64,000 nt of DNA from positions 17,620 through 81,619 of the forward strand of contig JAJEKB010020682.1 in the NCBI GenBank assembly GCA_022393335.1. Reading direction: 5' to 3'. Position numbers and translations under genes: made by a program. This document shows positions 36,658 through 49,407 of the stretch, piece after piece (positions within the stretch are counted from its first letter, which is position 1; every line of letters begins with the position of its first letter). This DNA comes from Macrotrachela quadricornifera. Its lineage: Eukaryota > Rotifera > Eurotatoria > Philodinida > Philodinidae. The notes under the pieces were generated by a model. That model did no database searches. It saw only the letters and a list, made by a program, of their open reading frames with translations, and was not told the DNA's origin.

Positions 36658-38883
36658 CGTTGAGATACAATTAGTTGAGGTAATAACAGTAGAAAAATGA
36701 TCTAAAATGAAAGAAACATCTACTAATACAATGACTTCTATAGAGTAAGTAGGATGAGAGATGTGCACATTGCTTAGAATAGAGAAATGAAACGATACAA
36801 ATATCAATCACAAGTCAATTTAAAGTACAAAGTAATAATTAAGAAACTAATTATACTAGGCACATTTTCACTGTTTAATAAATCAAAAATTAGTTTAAAA
36901 TGACTGATATAATTGATCAATTTGTCTTTCTTTAGTACTATAATTATTCATTCAATTGTTCATTTTTAATTTGAATATTTTTTTAAATTTAATATTAAGA
37001 AAAACTATTGAAAGATCTATATCATAAGATTTATTATCTGTATTTACACGAATGATAATTAGAATGATTTAATTGGATAAATGTTCGTATGTTTTTTTTT
37101 TTAAATGAAATATTTTTATTTATATAAATATATATGATTAATATGGTGACGGTCATATATGTCCCTGAAAAAATGTCCCTAAATAAAACGTTCTAGAAGA
37201 AATATCCTTACAAAAAAAAAGTCCTACTCAAAAATGCGCGACTTGCTGAATAACATATTAAAGAATTATATGCTCGTTTTACTAATGGTTTAATAATAGG
37301 AAAAGATTTATTAATTGGATTGTTCTTTTTTGTTGCAAGTGAAAAATAAGATCAAACATATATAGAATAAAAAAGCGTTTTAATAATATCATCCTCAGAA
37401 TTTATTGACATTTTTACTTAAAATGACATGTGCATATAAAGGAAATTTTTTTCTATGGACAACATCGTCAGGAACATTTTAGTCGAGAATAATACGTGTA
37501 TCAAAAGGACAATTATTAAAAGACATTTTTTCAAAAGATCAATTAGCAGGGACACTGATGAGACGATATTTTTTCAGGAACATATATTACCCAATTCGGA
37601 ATTTTAAACATTTAGAAATGTAATATAAAAATAGTTGACTGAAGCATATGCAAGCATTATCTTTTCTATTTCATTAAATGATAAATAGTTATTATAGAAT
37701 TTATCTTTAAAATAAACTTTTACAATAAGTATAACAAATAATAAAAGAGAATAATTCTTCACATGTATTTTTCATTTTGATTTTATAGCGTCAATCGCAA
37801 AGGAATAATCAACTAGATCATTAAATGATATATCAATGCATTCAAAATTCAAACATCCTTTGTTAATATACTAATCTAAGGATACTCGAAGAACTTTCGG
37901 ACATTGCGACACCTTAAAGTACTTTTAAGTACGTATAAGGTACTCGGTTAAGTATTCTGCTGGAAAGAAACTAGTAAGTGGGTAATTGTAATATTTTCAA
38001 TTCTGAAAACTCAGTCAAGTCATATTTCGGCATATGACAGAACTTGAGTTGATTGAATCTTCATCTAACTACTTCAAGATGCTCATCTCTCAATTTACGA
38101 TCGAGATCATCATGTTCTCGACTAGTAAATAGTTAAAAGATAACCTAGCACAAAATTCGTATGAAAAATTCTTAATTTCGTATGCTTTATCGTGTTGTTT
38201 ATATGGAGCCATGTGTTCGAAAGAAAACGATGAATGAGCAGTTGCTACACAGAATGCAACAAATCTAGGATAACCTTTTGAGCTTTTCTCAGTAGAATTA
38301 CAGGTTTGGGTACTCATACAAGTATTTGTTGATTTAACATACTGTTATGGACATCCAATCTAATAATCTAGAAGTTGATAATGTGCATTAACACAAAATG
38401 ATTTTCTCCGAATCTTCATCGAGCGAAATTAATTTGGTCTTATAACTGGCATAACATTTTTGAAATAAGTCTTCACGTTTCTTTCTTTGTTTGTAATATA
38501 ATGTTAACCAAAGCATATATTTCTGATAATCATTAAATGTTTTTTTTGTCTAAATCAGACCTTATAAAGATAATTTTAAATTTTCTGTAATATCGTTGAT
38601 ACAATTGAAACAGTAGTGGCATGCAGAATGGCATAATTAACATTCAGAAAAAAATATACTGACAAAATATAAAATATGAAAGCAGTACATACCGGATTAA
38701 TACATGATTCACTAGAGCACGACCTAGAAATAGGACTTTCGCAATAACTCAAAATATTTAAGATTTTACTCAATTAAAACTGATTGAATCGAAATAAAAA
38801 TGGTATATTCATGTATTTTTTACGCTCTGTCAAATCACACATAATTCATTCAAATTTTGCATTGCTGTTCCTTCACTACAGAT
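36658..38883. other. Intergenic; possible MITE and weak exon-like segments
   Basis: A possible element at ~37150-37605 has inverted ends (GGTCATATATGTCCCTGAAA against TTTTTTCAGGAACATATATT). Minus-strand stretches ~38720-38770 and ~38290-38330 read as Cys-rich (SCSSESC and TCMSTQTC) next to possible donors, but no gene could be assembled. About 38785-38880 resembles the arm of the 17029-19125 element. Confidence 0.35.
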
Positions 38884-40734
38884 TAGTGGCGTAGCCACAC
38901 TGGAATCAACTGGGGCTCAGCCCCATCACCCTTGTTCTAAAGATACTGAATTTTTTAATTGAAACAAATAAAATTCATTTAGGATACTTTCATTCGAATA
39001 TTTAATTGTTGAGAATATAATATGTCGTTTTAGATTGAATGTTACGTGTACTCCAGAAAGAGTGGGTCTCCTTCAGTATTTTAAAGATTTTCCTTTATCA
39101 TCCCTGTAATTAAAGCTCCTTTTATTAGCAAAAGAAAAAACTTGAAGTTCTTTACAAAAGCATATATGACTCGGCATAAGAACAGTTTTAGATATAATTT
39201 AAACATATCACCCGTAATAAATGACTGTATTTTGCATTTCATATTTTAATATCTAAATAGGTTTTATTATAACAAAAAGAAGTATACCACAACATGCAGC
39301 GTGAAAAGTTCTATAATCTCCAAACTAAAGTTTGTTTTAATTATATCTTATTATGTTCAACAAAACTCCAATCTCTATGCAACCGGTTTTTGCAACGACC
39401 ACAATTGGTCACACGTAGTTTTGCTTTTTTTGAAAACAAAAAATATACAAATAAAACAAATTTTAGTTTGTAAATTGTAGAGTTTTTCACGCTGCATCCA
39501 ATGATATATTTTGTTTGTTATAATAAAACCTATTTAGTTATTAAAATATGAAATGCAAAATGCAGTCATTTATTACGGGTGATACATTTAAATATATCTA
39601 AAACTGTTCTTATGCCGAGTCATATATGCTTTTGAAAAAAAATTTCAAGTTTTTTCTTTTGTTAATAAAAGGAGCTTTAATCACAGGGATAATAAAGGAA
39701 AAATCTTTAAAATACCGAGGGAGACGCGTTCTTTCTGAAACACTCGTTAATTGAAGATGGCAGAGAACGTGCTATTGATACTCGAAGATTAGTGGTAGTG
39801 GTTCGAGAATCGCTGTTTTTAATCACACTATTTATCTTTTATAAGATTTTAGGTCTCATAAAAATTCTACCAGATAAATTAAAAGATACTAAATGAATTG
39901 CAAGAATAAAAGAGCACATCATTATATTCTGTCTTTATGTCATAGTCAAGACACTTGATTACGGTAAAGCACAACAATTAATTCTATTAATAGTTGAAGA
40001 ATTTAATTTATCACGAGATGAAAAATTGTTTGAACAATTATTTTAAATAATACTATATGTTGTCGACAAAACAACATTAATCTTAATGATAGACCAAGAC
40101 AACATTGAGGACGAGTTGTTCCCATCGAGTTGAAAGATTCAATTATTACTAATTAGTATAGATGTTGTGAATCCCGATTGGAAAAAAAGATCTTTACCTT
40201 GAAAGCGCGATTACTTATCCGATCTCTTTAACAACTGTGAGCAAAACTTTTTCCAAGATGAAACTTATCAAAATAGAGAGAAATACCATAACTCATGATT
40301 ATTTAAGCGATTTATGTCTATTAGCTATCGAACGCTATATTAGTGTAAATTTTGAATAGCTTATTGATAAATTTTCTGGTAATCATAAAAATAGTCGTAT
40401 TATATTAAAAGAAAAATGATCTTTTTTTGTCTTTAACGTATTTTGTTTACATGAAGAAATTAGTTTATCACTCATCAAGACTACTCAGTGCGAAAATATA
40501 ACTCTCAGGTCGATGATTCCTGAAGCAGTATTCCATGAAATCACCAGAAAACCATGGGACCAGCCATTTCCGTGCCGGATTGTTCGATCTAGGCTGTTGA
40601 ACGTGATTCCGATATTATGTCTGAGAATTGATATTCATCAATCTCTACAAATATAAATTAATAAGTGACTACAAATGGCTAGATATAATCGGGGGCTGAG
40701 TTCGATCACCCTCAAATTTCTGGTTACGCCACTA
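38884..40734. mobile_element. hAT-like element with nested palindrome
   Basis: Ends TAGTGGCGTAGCCAC and GGTTACGCCACTA are inverted, and subterminal GGGGCTCAGCCCC and GGGGGCTGAG continue the similarity. The flanking octamers CTACAGAT and GTCCAGAT agree at 6 of 8 positions, suggesting an old hAT target duplication. No intact transposase could be read; 39750-40690 may be its remnant. A palindromic element (39044-39747) is inserted inside. Confidence 0.65.
39044..39747. mobile_element. Palindromic element with a second palindrome inside
   Basis: The outer arms (39044-~39200 and ~39590-39747) share AAAGCTCCTTTTATTA-type sequence. The inner element at 39206-39585 has perfect 20-bp ends TATCACCCGTAATAAATGAC and carries the GATGCAGCGTGAAAAG motif near 39293 with its complement near 39483. 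The inner unit belongs to the same family as 3317-4293, 14585-15177 and 17539-18119. Confidence 0.7.
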
Positions 40735-42134
40735 GTCCAGATGCATCAGATGAGGAGGCTATTTCCATCCCAAACAGTGCTTTCTGAAGACGGAGCTTGA
40801 ATCTGACAAATCAAATTTTTCTATACGATCTTTACAATTTCAGCAGTGAATATCTATGTTATCGAATAGATGGATTTGATTCGTTGGATTTCGATCATTA
40901 TTGATCGTGTATCAATCTAACACCCATTGGTGATGATCATATTGATTTTCTTAGAGCTCTTGATGACTGGAACAATTGACAGTACTGCTATCTGTTTTCA
41001 ATCGTCAGACATTTCTGCGAATTTTCAAGTTGCAATGCATGCGTTTTGCATACGAATAGATGGAATGAAAGGAATCGTGTGATCAACGAGCTGATTACTT
41101 ACACGGAGAAGATGAGTGTATGCTATTCCTCTAAAATACTCTTATGGTATAGTAGCACACCATGAAATTTATCGACTAAACAAGAAGCCTAACAAAGAAA
41201 AAAAAACAGCCAGTACTTGGTTTGCTTCCAATTCTCTAGAGTACAGACATAACGAAGAAGTCTTATCCAAACAATACATTATCAATCACTACCGATCAGA
41301 AAATGATACTTCATCAGTACAATGTATGTTTTTGTAGGAATAGAGACACACTGCTTAAGACCCAATCGAAACGGTATTCGCCGAGAAACTTAGTATACTT
41401 CATTCTATCGATTTGTAAAGACTAGAAATGCGAGAACAACAAAAAGTCTTTTGAATGTTGGGCAGAGAAAGTACAGTGCTCATTAAGCAAAGGCTAAGAG
41501 GAAAATTATTTTCAATATTTTCGATAAACCACTTTAAAGAAGAGGGTTTTTAACTACAAATGAATATGTGCTTCGAAGAGGGCTTTTATCTGAGATATTA
41601 TTCAACATTTTTTGCATTTAATATAATTGAAAAAAATATAGGACTAAAGAAGACAAATTTTCTTATCTGAATGTTCAATATGAACGGCATTTCGAGCATA
41701 AAAAAGTTGACTTATTATGAATATTGACTGTACGATTACTAGTTAAGATCAAAAAAGATTTAAATCGTATCCAAACATGAATACTAAAAAGTTCGAGATA
41801 ACGTCTCTCAAGTTGAAACAAAATAATTATAGGAACTGTCTTGAAATAAGACCTAAATGTTCTAAGAATCCTTCTTCTATACAAATCTGAAAAAGTTACA
41901 GAGAGAAGCTTTATCCTTATCAGTTATTTGTTAATGTATTGGCAAGCAAGCTTTCTACTTGTGAACGATTCTTCATAATAACTTTACTAAAGAGTCAAAT
42001 ACGAAAGCTGACAAAAGTTAAATAGCCACGTCTAATCTTTTATTTTGATTTAAAGACTGCTCTCATTGTAATTCATTTGTCGAAATCGTCGCTATTCTTT
42101 ATTATATAATATATACATATCATAAATTTGAATA
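40735..42134. other. Intergenic, no gene seen
   Basis: ORFs at 41116-41337 and 41675-41884 show no domain, splice pattern or codon signal that supports a gene. Confidence 0.3.
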
Positions 42135-43178
42135 TTATTTAAATTCAACGCTAGAAATTGGCAGAGCATTAGAAGGATCAATTTGATTATTAGAAGGATA
42201 AAATCGTCGTTTCCATTGTTGCCAAAACTTTTTAATTAATACACATCTCACTTGTCGACGATATTGTGATGACGACAACCAGAATATATAAAAATTTATC
42301 TAAAAAGATTAATATTTTACTATTAATTATAAAACATAAAATTTTACCGCATAATTCAGATATGCAATTGAATTGATAATTGCTTGGACTAATCTTTCAA
42401 TAGCTATTCGCATAGAATCATTTGGATTAATAATAATATGAGTTGAATAGATACGATAGATAACAAATGGTGTATTTAAAATGATCAGAAAACTAACACG
42501 TAAAAGAACTAACTTAGTTAATTGTCGATCTAGACGACGACGAACAATAGGTATTTGTCGTCGAATAATGCGACGAACATTACGATAGGCTAAAATACTA
42601 AACGAACCAGAAACTATAATTGGTAAGATACCAATTAAAATTGGATAGAAAAAATACGAATAATATTGGATCAATATAGGATATGAAGCGGCACAATCAG
42701 TTGGTAGTTTGGCCTCAAAAAAAGCACCGAATACAAGTGAATGACAAAATGAAAAACATATTGCTACAATAACTAAACAACGAGCCAGTTTCATTGTACT
42801 TTTTTGTCTTAAGTAAACTAAATAACTTGTTGAAAGAAATTGATCAAATGCAGTCAAACATATTGTAGAAAATAAAACTAATGCCATCGTTTGTCCTATT
42901 ATAATTCGTAATTTACACCATATAGGAGAATAATACCATATATCAAATCCATATCGAAAATTTAAAAGACGTAAAATTAAATTATATATCAATAATCCGA
43001 TATCGACAATGGATTCAACCATTAGATAGAATACACATTGATTATTTCGAAATATTTTAAGCTTCATAAAAATAAGTATGATTAGTGAATTACCAATTAC
43101 TCCCATGATGACCATAATGATAATAGTAGAAATATTATATTGTTGAGTTAACATTGAAATTGTGGACGGAGATAACAT
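42135..43178 (-). CDS. Rhodopsin-like GPCR, divergent, 2 exons
   Basis: Exon 1 (43178-42348, 277 codons) joins exon 2 (42299-42135, 54 codons plus TAA) through a 48-bp GT-AG intron (donor GTAAAATT, acceptor TTTTTAG), giving 331 residues. Seven hydrophobic segments are visible. TM1 has the conserved GN in GVIGNSLIILIF. A cysteine precedes TM3 (WCKLRII). The E/DRY position reads DQF. TM7, completed only by exon 2, reads LNYAINFYIFWLS in place of NPxxY. A basic C-tail follows (KKFWQQWKRRF). It fits the large lineage-specific class A receptor families of rotifers; the ligand cannot be inferred. Reading exon 1 alone would give a false stop within TM7. Confidence 0.85.
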
Positions 43179-44665
43179 ATTTTAATGTTTAATTCTGATG
43201 TTTCTTTGTATTTACTAATGAGATAGAAGTAGAAATGCGTGATTAAATGTCGTCATTAAAAAATATCTCGTGTTGTGCATGTTCTTTATGCAGATGGTGG
43301 AAATTTATTTTATTTTTATCTATTTGATGTCAGATTAAAGTAATCTGATTAATTATGAAATTTTCAATTAAAAATTTTTTTAATCAAACAAAAGAAATTT
43401 AATAATTATTATGAAAAAATTTATCCTCTGATCTATCATGTAAAAGTAATATCAGTAGAAAGTGCGCAAAAAGCTGAGTACTACTCAAAAATAGGAGCTC
43501 GGGAATACTTTTTTTTCTTCCATTCTTTCACATGCAAATATATTTAGACATGTAAGAGAAAATTAAGAAAAAGAATGTTCATATTCGTCTTGCATTTCTA
43601 ATGATAAATAGCTGAACTGATGCCAAAAATGAACTTATAAGAAAAAGACCAAAATGAGCATTACTCCAAAACATCATTTTCTAAAATCAGATCGATTGCG
43701 AGTACAAAAACATAAAACTATTACTGATTAATAATAGCTAGAATCCCTGTCGATCAAAAACTCCTGTAATAAATAATCAATTATTTAAAAACTATACACT
43801 ATTATCACTTAGTCTTCATTGCTTCAGATTAGGGGTGTTACTTTATCTTTACTCTATAGATAAAGGTAAAGATTTACTTCGTTTTTATTTTATAAAGAAT
43901 AAAGATAATCTTTACTTTAAAAAATAAAGTTATTTAACGCTAGCGTTCTTATCTATTCGAAAATTAGTTTAAAATTTAAACGTAAAAAATGACAATACGC
44001 TGATACACTTGCTTTTTAATTGATTTGTTCTCTAAACTTCATGTGAGTTATTTCAACAAATTCCTTCGTAAGAATTGAAACGAAAATCAAATTTTACTCA
44101 TATACCTTCAGTTCAGTGTTATTTTTCTAAAAAATGAATTAGCTTTTACTGTAGGAAGTGGTTGCAACGTTTACATGGTTCTACTTGTACACAAAATATA
44201 TCTTTTGTTTGATTGCTTCCGCAATATAGTTATCATCTTTTGACAGTGGCACAAGTGAAGGGCTGATAACGATATCCAATGATGAAATTGTTTCACTTCT
44301 ACGAGATGGTTTGATCGAAATTGGTTAACTATTTTGTTTCAATGTTTTCTTTATCTTTATATAAATTTTAGATCTCGGATTTCTTTCGGATCTGATTAAA
44401 TAAAGAAAGAATGATAAAATTTATCACGAAATAATAACTATAAACTCTTCAATATTTACATTCGCTATAATACAGTACTAACCGTTGTGTATAAATACAA
44501 CGAAAGAGCAATTATTTCGTCATTTAGGCTTTATTATTTAAATCTAATTTAGAACTCACTTTGTTACTTAGTCAGCTTAAAATCGAATCGAAATTCTAGC
44601 ATTTATTCTGTTATAGATAACAGATATAATGTTCATTTGTTATTTAAAAAAAACGTTCGTTCACA
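43179..44665. other. Intergenic, AT-rich
   Basis: No gene seen. A stretch near 43830-43930 repeats GATAAAG/TAAAGATA words (simple-sequence character). Confidence 0.35.
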
Positions 44666-45747
44666 TCAGAGATCGGCGGGACAGGACAGGATAAAGCTTT
44701 ATGTTAAATAGTCCCGCGATTAATCTTTTTAAATTTATATACAGTACTCGACAAAAGTCTCCACCCTAAATGAAAGCTGTCTTAATAAGGTTTGTTTGTT
44801 TTGAGGTTTTTACTAAAGCAAGGGCTTGATGAATCTTGATCGTAAACAAAAGCTGGAAGCCAAGTTGCTTACCGAGACTAAAATATTAGCTTATCACCAA
44901 CGATTTTCTTTTATTTTACTAACTCAAGCTAGGAAATAGATACAATAGCGCTCAATCCATCATTGGAAAGTCTAGCTCTTGATCTTTCTTCATTAAGATT
45001 ATCATTACAGACTGACGTCTTGTCATTAAGTTATGGTCTATATACTGCTTATCTATGAAACTGACATATTGCAGTCTGACTACTTTTTGATTCAAATCTC
45101 GAATTAGATCCAACCGTTCAGGCCGAAAATTTTATCATAGATTGTATAAGAATGCGCAAAGCTATACTAAACTTTTCAGAAATATAGTTAGCACGAAAGT
45201 GAAGATTCACATCATTCTATACCTCCGGACCGACAACTCTGAGAAATCATCATAGTACGACAAATCGAAGTGATCTTTCTAGCAGAGATAGATCACCATC
45301 AGAAGTCGCTGCTTTATCAAAAATATTACCTTTACCTCAATGAATCGAAACGTATCAATATTTTCTTCAAATATCTCACAATTTCGTTAGAAATATTAAG
45401 GAAGATATTTTTGATGTTGCGCTGATATTTTAGCCCTTGTAAGCAAGGTGGCCTTCAGCTTTTTTTCTATGATCAAGACTCATTAACGCCTTACTTTGGT
45501 AAAAGTTTCAAAACAAACAATCCTTACGAAAATAGTTAACAGCAATATCTTTTCATAATATATCTATGTAAATAACCCTATTCGTTATTCTTTATGATCG
45601 GTATTATCAAACGATTGTTTTTTGCTATAAACTGAACTTTGAATATATTATCTACAGGTTTAATATTTGAAAATAAAATATTGAAAACTTTGACGGGATG
45701 CGAGACGAGACGGGACAGAAAAATCCTCGTCCCGTCGATCTCTGATG
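44666..45747. mobile_element. Degenerate DNA transposon, nested
   Basis: Outer ends CAGAGATCGGCGGGACAGG and CCTCGTCCCGTCGATCTCTG are inverted, hAT-like. Inside, a second inverted pair (GGTTTGTTTGTTTTGAGG near 44800 against the complement near 45510) follows ACAGTACTCGACAAAAGTCT, which resembles a Tc1/mariner-type end. No open transposase reading frame remains. Confidence 0.5.
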
Positions 45748-46223
45748 AGGATATAAATGAAGGGTTTTTTTGAAACAGAAAAACAACTTTTAAATACAAG
45801 TTCTTCATGAATACGTTATTTTTATAACAATTTCTTTATAATTCTGTTACAACGGTTTTATTAATCAGAATACGTTGAAAGTTTTTCATAAAAACTAATT
45901 GAAAATGATTTTATGTTTACATGAATATATTGGCGATGGTTGTGTTCATGCTACTTGGTTTGATCTGGATCCCGCAATGAAAACAAAACACAAACGAATT
46001 TCTTAGAGACATTATTTTCATGTTATTTTAACAAATAGATATGAAACTATTTAGAATCAAGTCATCAATTGATTGTAGTCAATAGCGACCAAAAAAAAAT
46101 GAAACGTTTTCAAATTTCATGGTGTAATGCTCGAGTAGCTACCATATCAGCGATGATACTTCTCACACCTTCAAGGATAGATCGATTCAAAATTGAAATT
46201 TTATTTTAAGAAGATTTTGTTTT

Positions 46224-47420
46224 CTAATGTTTAATACAAGAAAAAATCACTCGATAACTGTGGTTGGTTATACGATGACGATGGTTAAAAATCCATCCAT
46301 GTTCAATCCAAAATGGAGATTGAAATCCTTCAGTAAGCCTACAATCAGTAACGATTGTATTCTTTGAAGTTTTCGCATTAACATGAAATTCATTTAATGC
46401 TGGCATGAGATGCATAATTTGCTTCCATCGACTAGCATGGAAATAAGAATAATCGCTCGATATAACCCACAATGCTGTCATGTAACGAATATTTATGTGA
46501 ACATTAGAAGTATATCGAAGAAAATGCTCAAAAGATTTCCAATCGAGTCTATATACATTTAAACTTGTAAACCAATCTTCACACATCGGCTGATCATCCG
46601 ACGGTTCATCATCCCAAGGTACCTCATTCTGCCATGGCCTTCTTAAAAACAACTTCCAGCATCCTCGAGGCCTACGTACTCTCAATACATATTTTGGGTC
46701 TAGATATTTATCGTGAGATATCGGAGGTGAAGAGTTATATCGTTCAGATTCATATGATAATTTGAAATATTTTAAAAATGGCATAGAGGAAATCAGCTTC
46801 AAGATTTGGTCACGTTTTGATTGATTTTTTTCGATAATATGAGCAAAAAGATAGAATAGGCAAGGCAACGAAATTAATTCTTCAAGTAACGATAGAAAAA
46901 CATCTGATTCAATATCATTCAAGACAATTTGTTCCAGTTTCGTAAACCGTGAATCGATGGAAAACAATGTAATGAAACGATCGCTGATGGTAGAATCTGA
47001 TAAACGAAGAGAAATGATTCTATGCAGATTAGGTTGTATAATTTCTCTGATTCGATATTGTAAAACATCTTCCCTCATAAATGGAAGGTGTAATTTCAAT
47101 GGAATCATCGAATGATTAAGAAGATATTGAAACCGTGCATTAAGATTTAAAAAAATGTCATATGCTTCACATCCATCTAGATATTCCCATATCTCATAAA
47201 TAATTTCATTTGGAAGATCTTCAAAGCAAGTACCGAACAATCTAATTAAAATATTAAATTAATGATTACATATAATAGACTATCCATAATACCTTCGTAT
47301 TGTTTTTTCGATCCCTAAAAGAATTTTCTTGAGAAAAAAAACAGTTTACATTTTATATGGCTTCTTACTTTTCTCTTTACGACCATTGCCATAAATGATG
47401 TGTTGTTGCTCTTGATTCAT
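46224..47420 (-). CDS. F-box protein, 3 exons with a 22-nt microexon
   Basis: Exons 47420-47369 (ATG start, donor GTAAGAAG), 47314-47293 (22 nt) and 47241-46224 join to an open frame of 363 residues plus stop. The N-terminus is basic (GNGRKEKRIEKTIRRLF), followed by a clear F-box, FEDLPNEIIYEIWEYLDGCE. The remainder (about residues 90-360) contains irregular leucine-rich and aromatic segments, including PWDDEPSDDQP and HIIEKNQSKRDQ, as in bdelloid F-box families. The likely role is an SCF substrate adaptor. The large exon by itself starts with TTG, which is not the true start; the upstream exons supply the ATG. Confidence 0.87.
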
Positions 47421-47463
47421 TTTTGAAATAAAAAAAAGAATCACAAATATGAAAGAAACACAG

Positions 47464-47476
47464 TATTTATATTATA
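47464..47476 (-). promoter_or_regulatory. Candidate TATA-like element
   Basis: On the minus strand TATAATATAAATA lies ~44 bp upstream of the ATG of the F-box gene. AT-rich context makes chance likely. Confidence 0.25.
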
Positions 47477-48518
47477 GTCATTGGTATGTCATGACTCAGC
47501 TCTTGCGAAATACTTATTTTTTGTCTTCGAGCACTTTTTTTCGATAGAAAAGAAATACATCATACATTAGTTATGCATGTTTGCACAAATCTTTCTACTT
47601 AACTGGGTGAGGGTGTCGATAGTTTTCTTCTCTTTATCCTTAATCACATCCTCATCCGTACACTCAAAATTCTACACTGTAAAAGAAAGAATGGGAGTTT
47701 GAAAAATTTCTTCATTCCACATGTTTAAACCTTTTCTTCGAAAAAAAAAACGTATTTTTGTGACAATAAGAATGTGAAAAAAAAGGAAAGATTGTGTGAT
47801 TGAGAAATCATGTGCATATCTACTCATTTTCTGCATGATCGCATTAAGAATCGAAAGAAAGTAAATCACTTATAAAGGAGGGGGTCGTTAAAACACACAA
47901 TCGGCTTTCTCTTAAAAAGCCATCTCTCTCACTCCCATAAGTCGATTTTGACAACATAAGCCTGAAACTTATAATTTCGTCTATTCCACACATTCTGGCT
48001 CTATTAGATGTACTCCTAAACATGCGTTTTTTCCTATAACATTTTGACTTTTCGAATTAGTTTCTGACTTGTTTCATTGGAAAAATTACGACGATCCAAT
48101 TTTGATTAACAACATAATCGATATAGCCGTCTCTGTAGACTTTTCACCTTATATCATCAAGAGAAACATAATTGTCCAACACTAGTTGAAGACAATGTGA
48201 AAGAAAGTTTCAGGAATGAATTTTTAATTCAAAGATGTTGAACGAGAACAGATGACTTGTTTTTGATCCATGTGTCATGAAGAAGTAGTTTTGTGGGGTC
48301 GAATCTTTTTTTTTATTTCATTAGCTAATCATGTTTCATCTGATGTAGATTATTAATAACTATGTGGTAGTCTCCATTTTTTCCTTATTTTGTCATTTCC
48401 GAAGTGATATTTCATACGCTAACGATCTCAATAGTGACATCTATACTGATACTTCTCAGCTGTCAGCCCCTTTCTTGCTGATTAATGCGTCGGATTCAGA
48501 GAAGATTGACCGATAGGG
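47477..48518. other. Intergenic, no gene seen
   Basis: No coding region or repeat stood out. Confidence 0.35.
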
Positions 48519-49362
48519 TGTGTTATCATTTACTCTAAATTGTGATCCCTGGATTTATCCCTAAAGAAAATCCCTATTTATGGATGAAATAGTAGTTATC
48601 ATCATTCTGGTCACCAAGTAGGGATGGCGAATTTAGGAATGTTTCAACTTAGGGATTTTTTTCGAAAAATATGTTGTAAATAACTAAATTTAATACCAAT
48701 CTACTTCAATAAATTATCATTTACTCTAAATCAGGATTTGAAAAATCCATCCCTAAATCATATTAACTTATGATCGATTATCATTTATCAGAAGATACTG
48801 TTACCAAGTCTAACTCTAAGTCATATTTATGCTTTCGAATGATTAAACGAGTATAATCAATACTGATGACTAGATAAATGTTTATTTTTACTTCTTTTGA
48901 ATATTCGATGATAGTTTATTATTCGCTCTACACTGTTGTCCTAGATTTATTTTTACATCGGCTCTTAATGAAGGCACAATTAGACAATTATGACCAATTC
49001 TGGTGATCGGAATTGACCCTTTAAAAATGTGATAAGAGAAATTGATTCTTCAGGGCTGTGGTCACTAGAATTGGTCATAATCATTTAATTGTGCCTTAAT
49101 TAAGAGCCGATGTAAAAATAAATCTAGGACAACAGTGTAGAGCGAATAATAAACTATCATCAAATATTCAAAAGAAGTAAAAATAAACATTTATCTAGTC
49201 ATCAGTATTGATTATACTCGTTTAATCATTCGAAAGCATAAATATGACTCAAAATTAGATTTGATAATCACATCTTCTGATAAATGATAATCGATCACAA
49301 GTTAATATGGATTAGGAATGGATTTTTCATATCCAAATTTAGAGTAAATGATAACACACCCG
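48519..49362. mobile_element. Long hairpin MITE
   Basis: Ends GGGTGTGTTATCATTTACTC (48519) and its complement (to 49362). The main hairpin has ~290-bp arms (about 48709-48995 and 49060-49358) around a loop of only ~65 bp. Arms match closely, e.g. GATAGTTTATTATTCGCTCT. A ~190-bp segment between the left terminal copy and the hairpin arm repeats the terminal sequence. No ORF. Confidence 0.75.
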
Positions 49363-49371
49363 CTCAGCCTC

Positions 49372-49407
49372 GATTTATTGAGTAGTCGACTACTCATTAA
49401 ATCGACG
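49372..49407. repeat. 36-bp near-perfect palindrome
   Basis: Two half-sites around the centre GAGTAGTCGACTACTC, extended by TCGATTTA and TAAATCGA, with a single mismatched pair. It lies 10 bp beyond the hairpin MITE. Function unknown. Confidence 0.6.

Noticed and set aside
42327..42347. C-terminal VKFYVL of the GPCR ORF
   Set aside because: This is intron sequence; splicing to 42299 restores TM7 and a basic tail.
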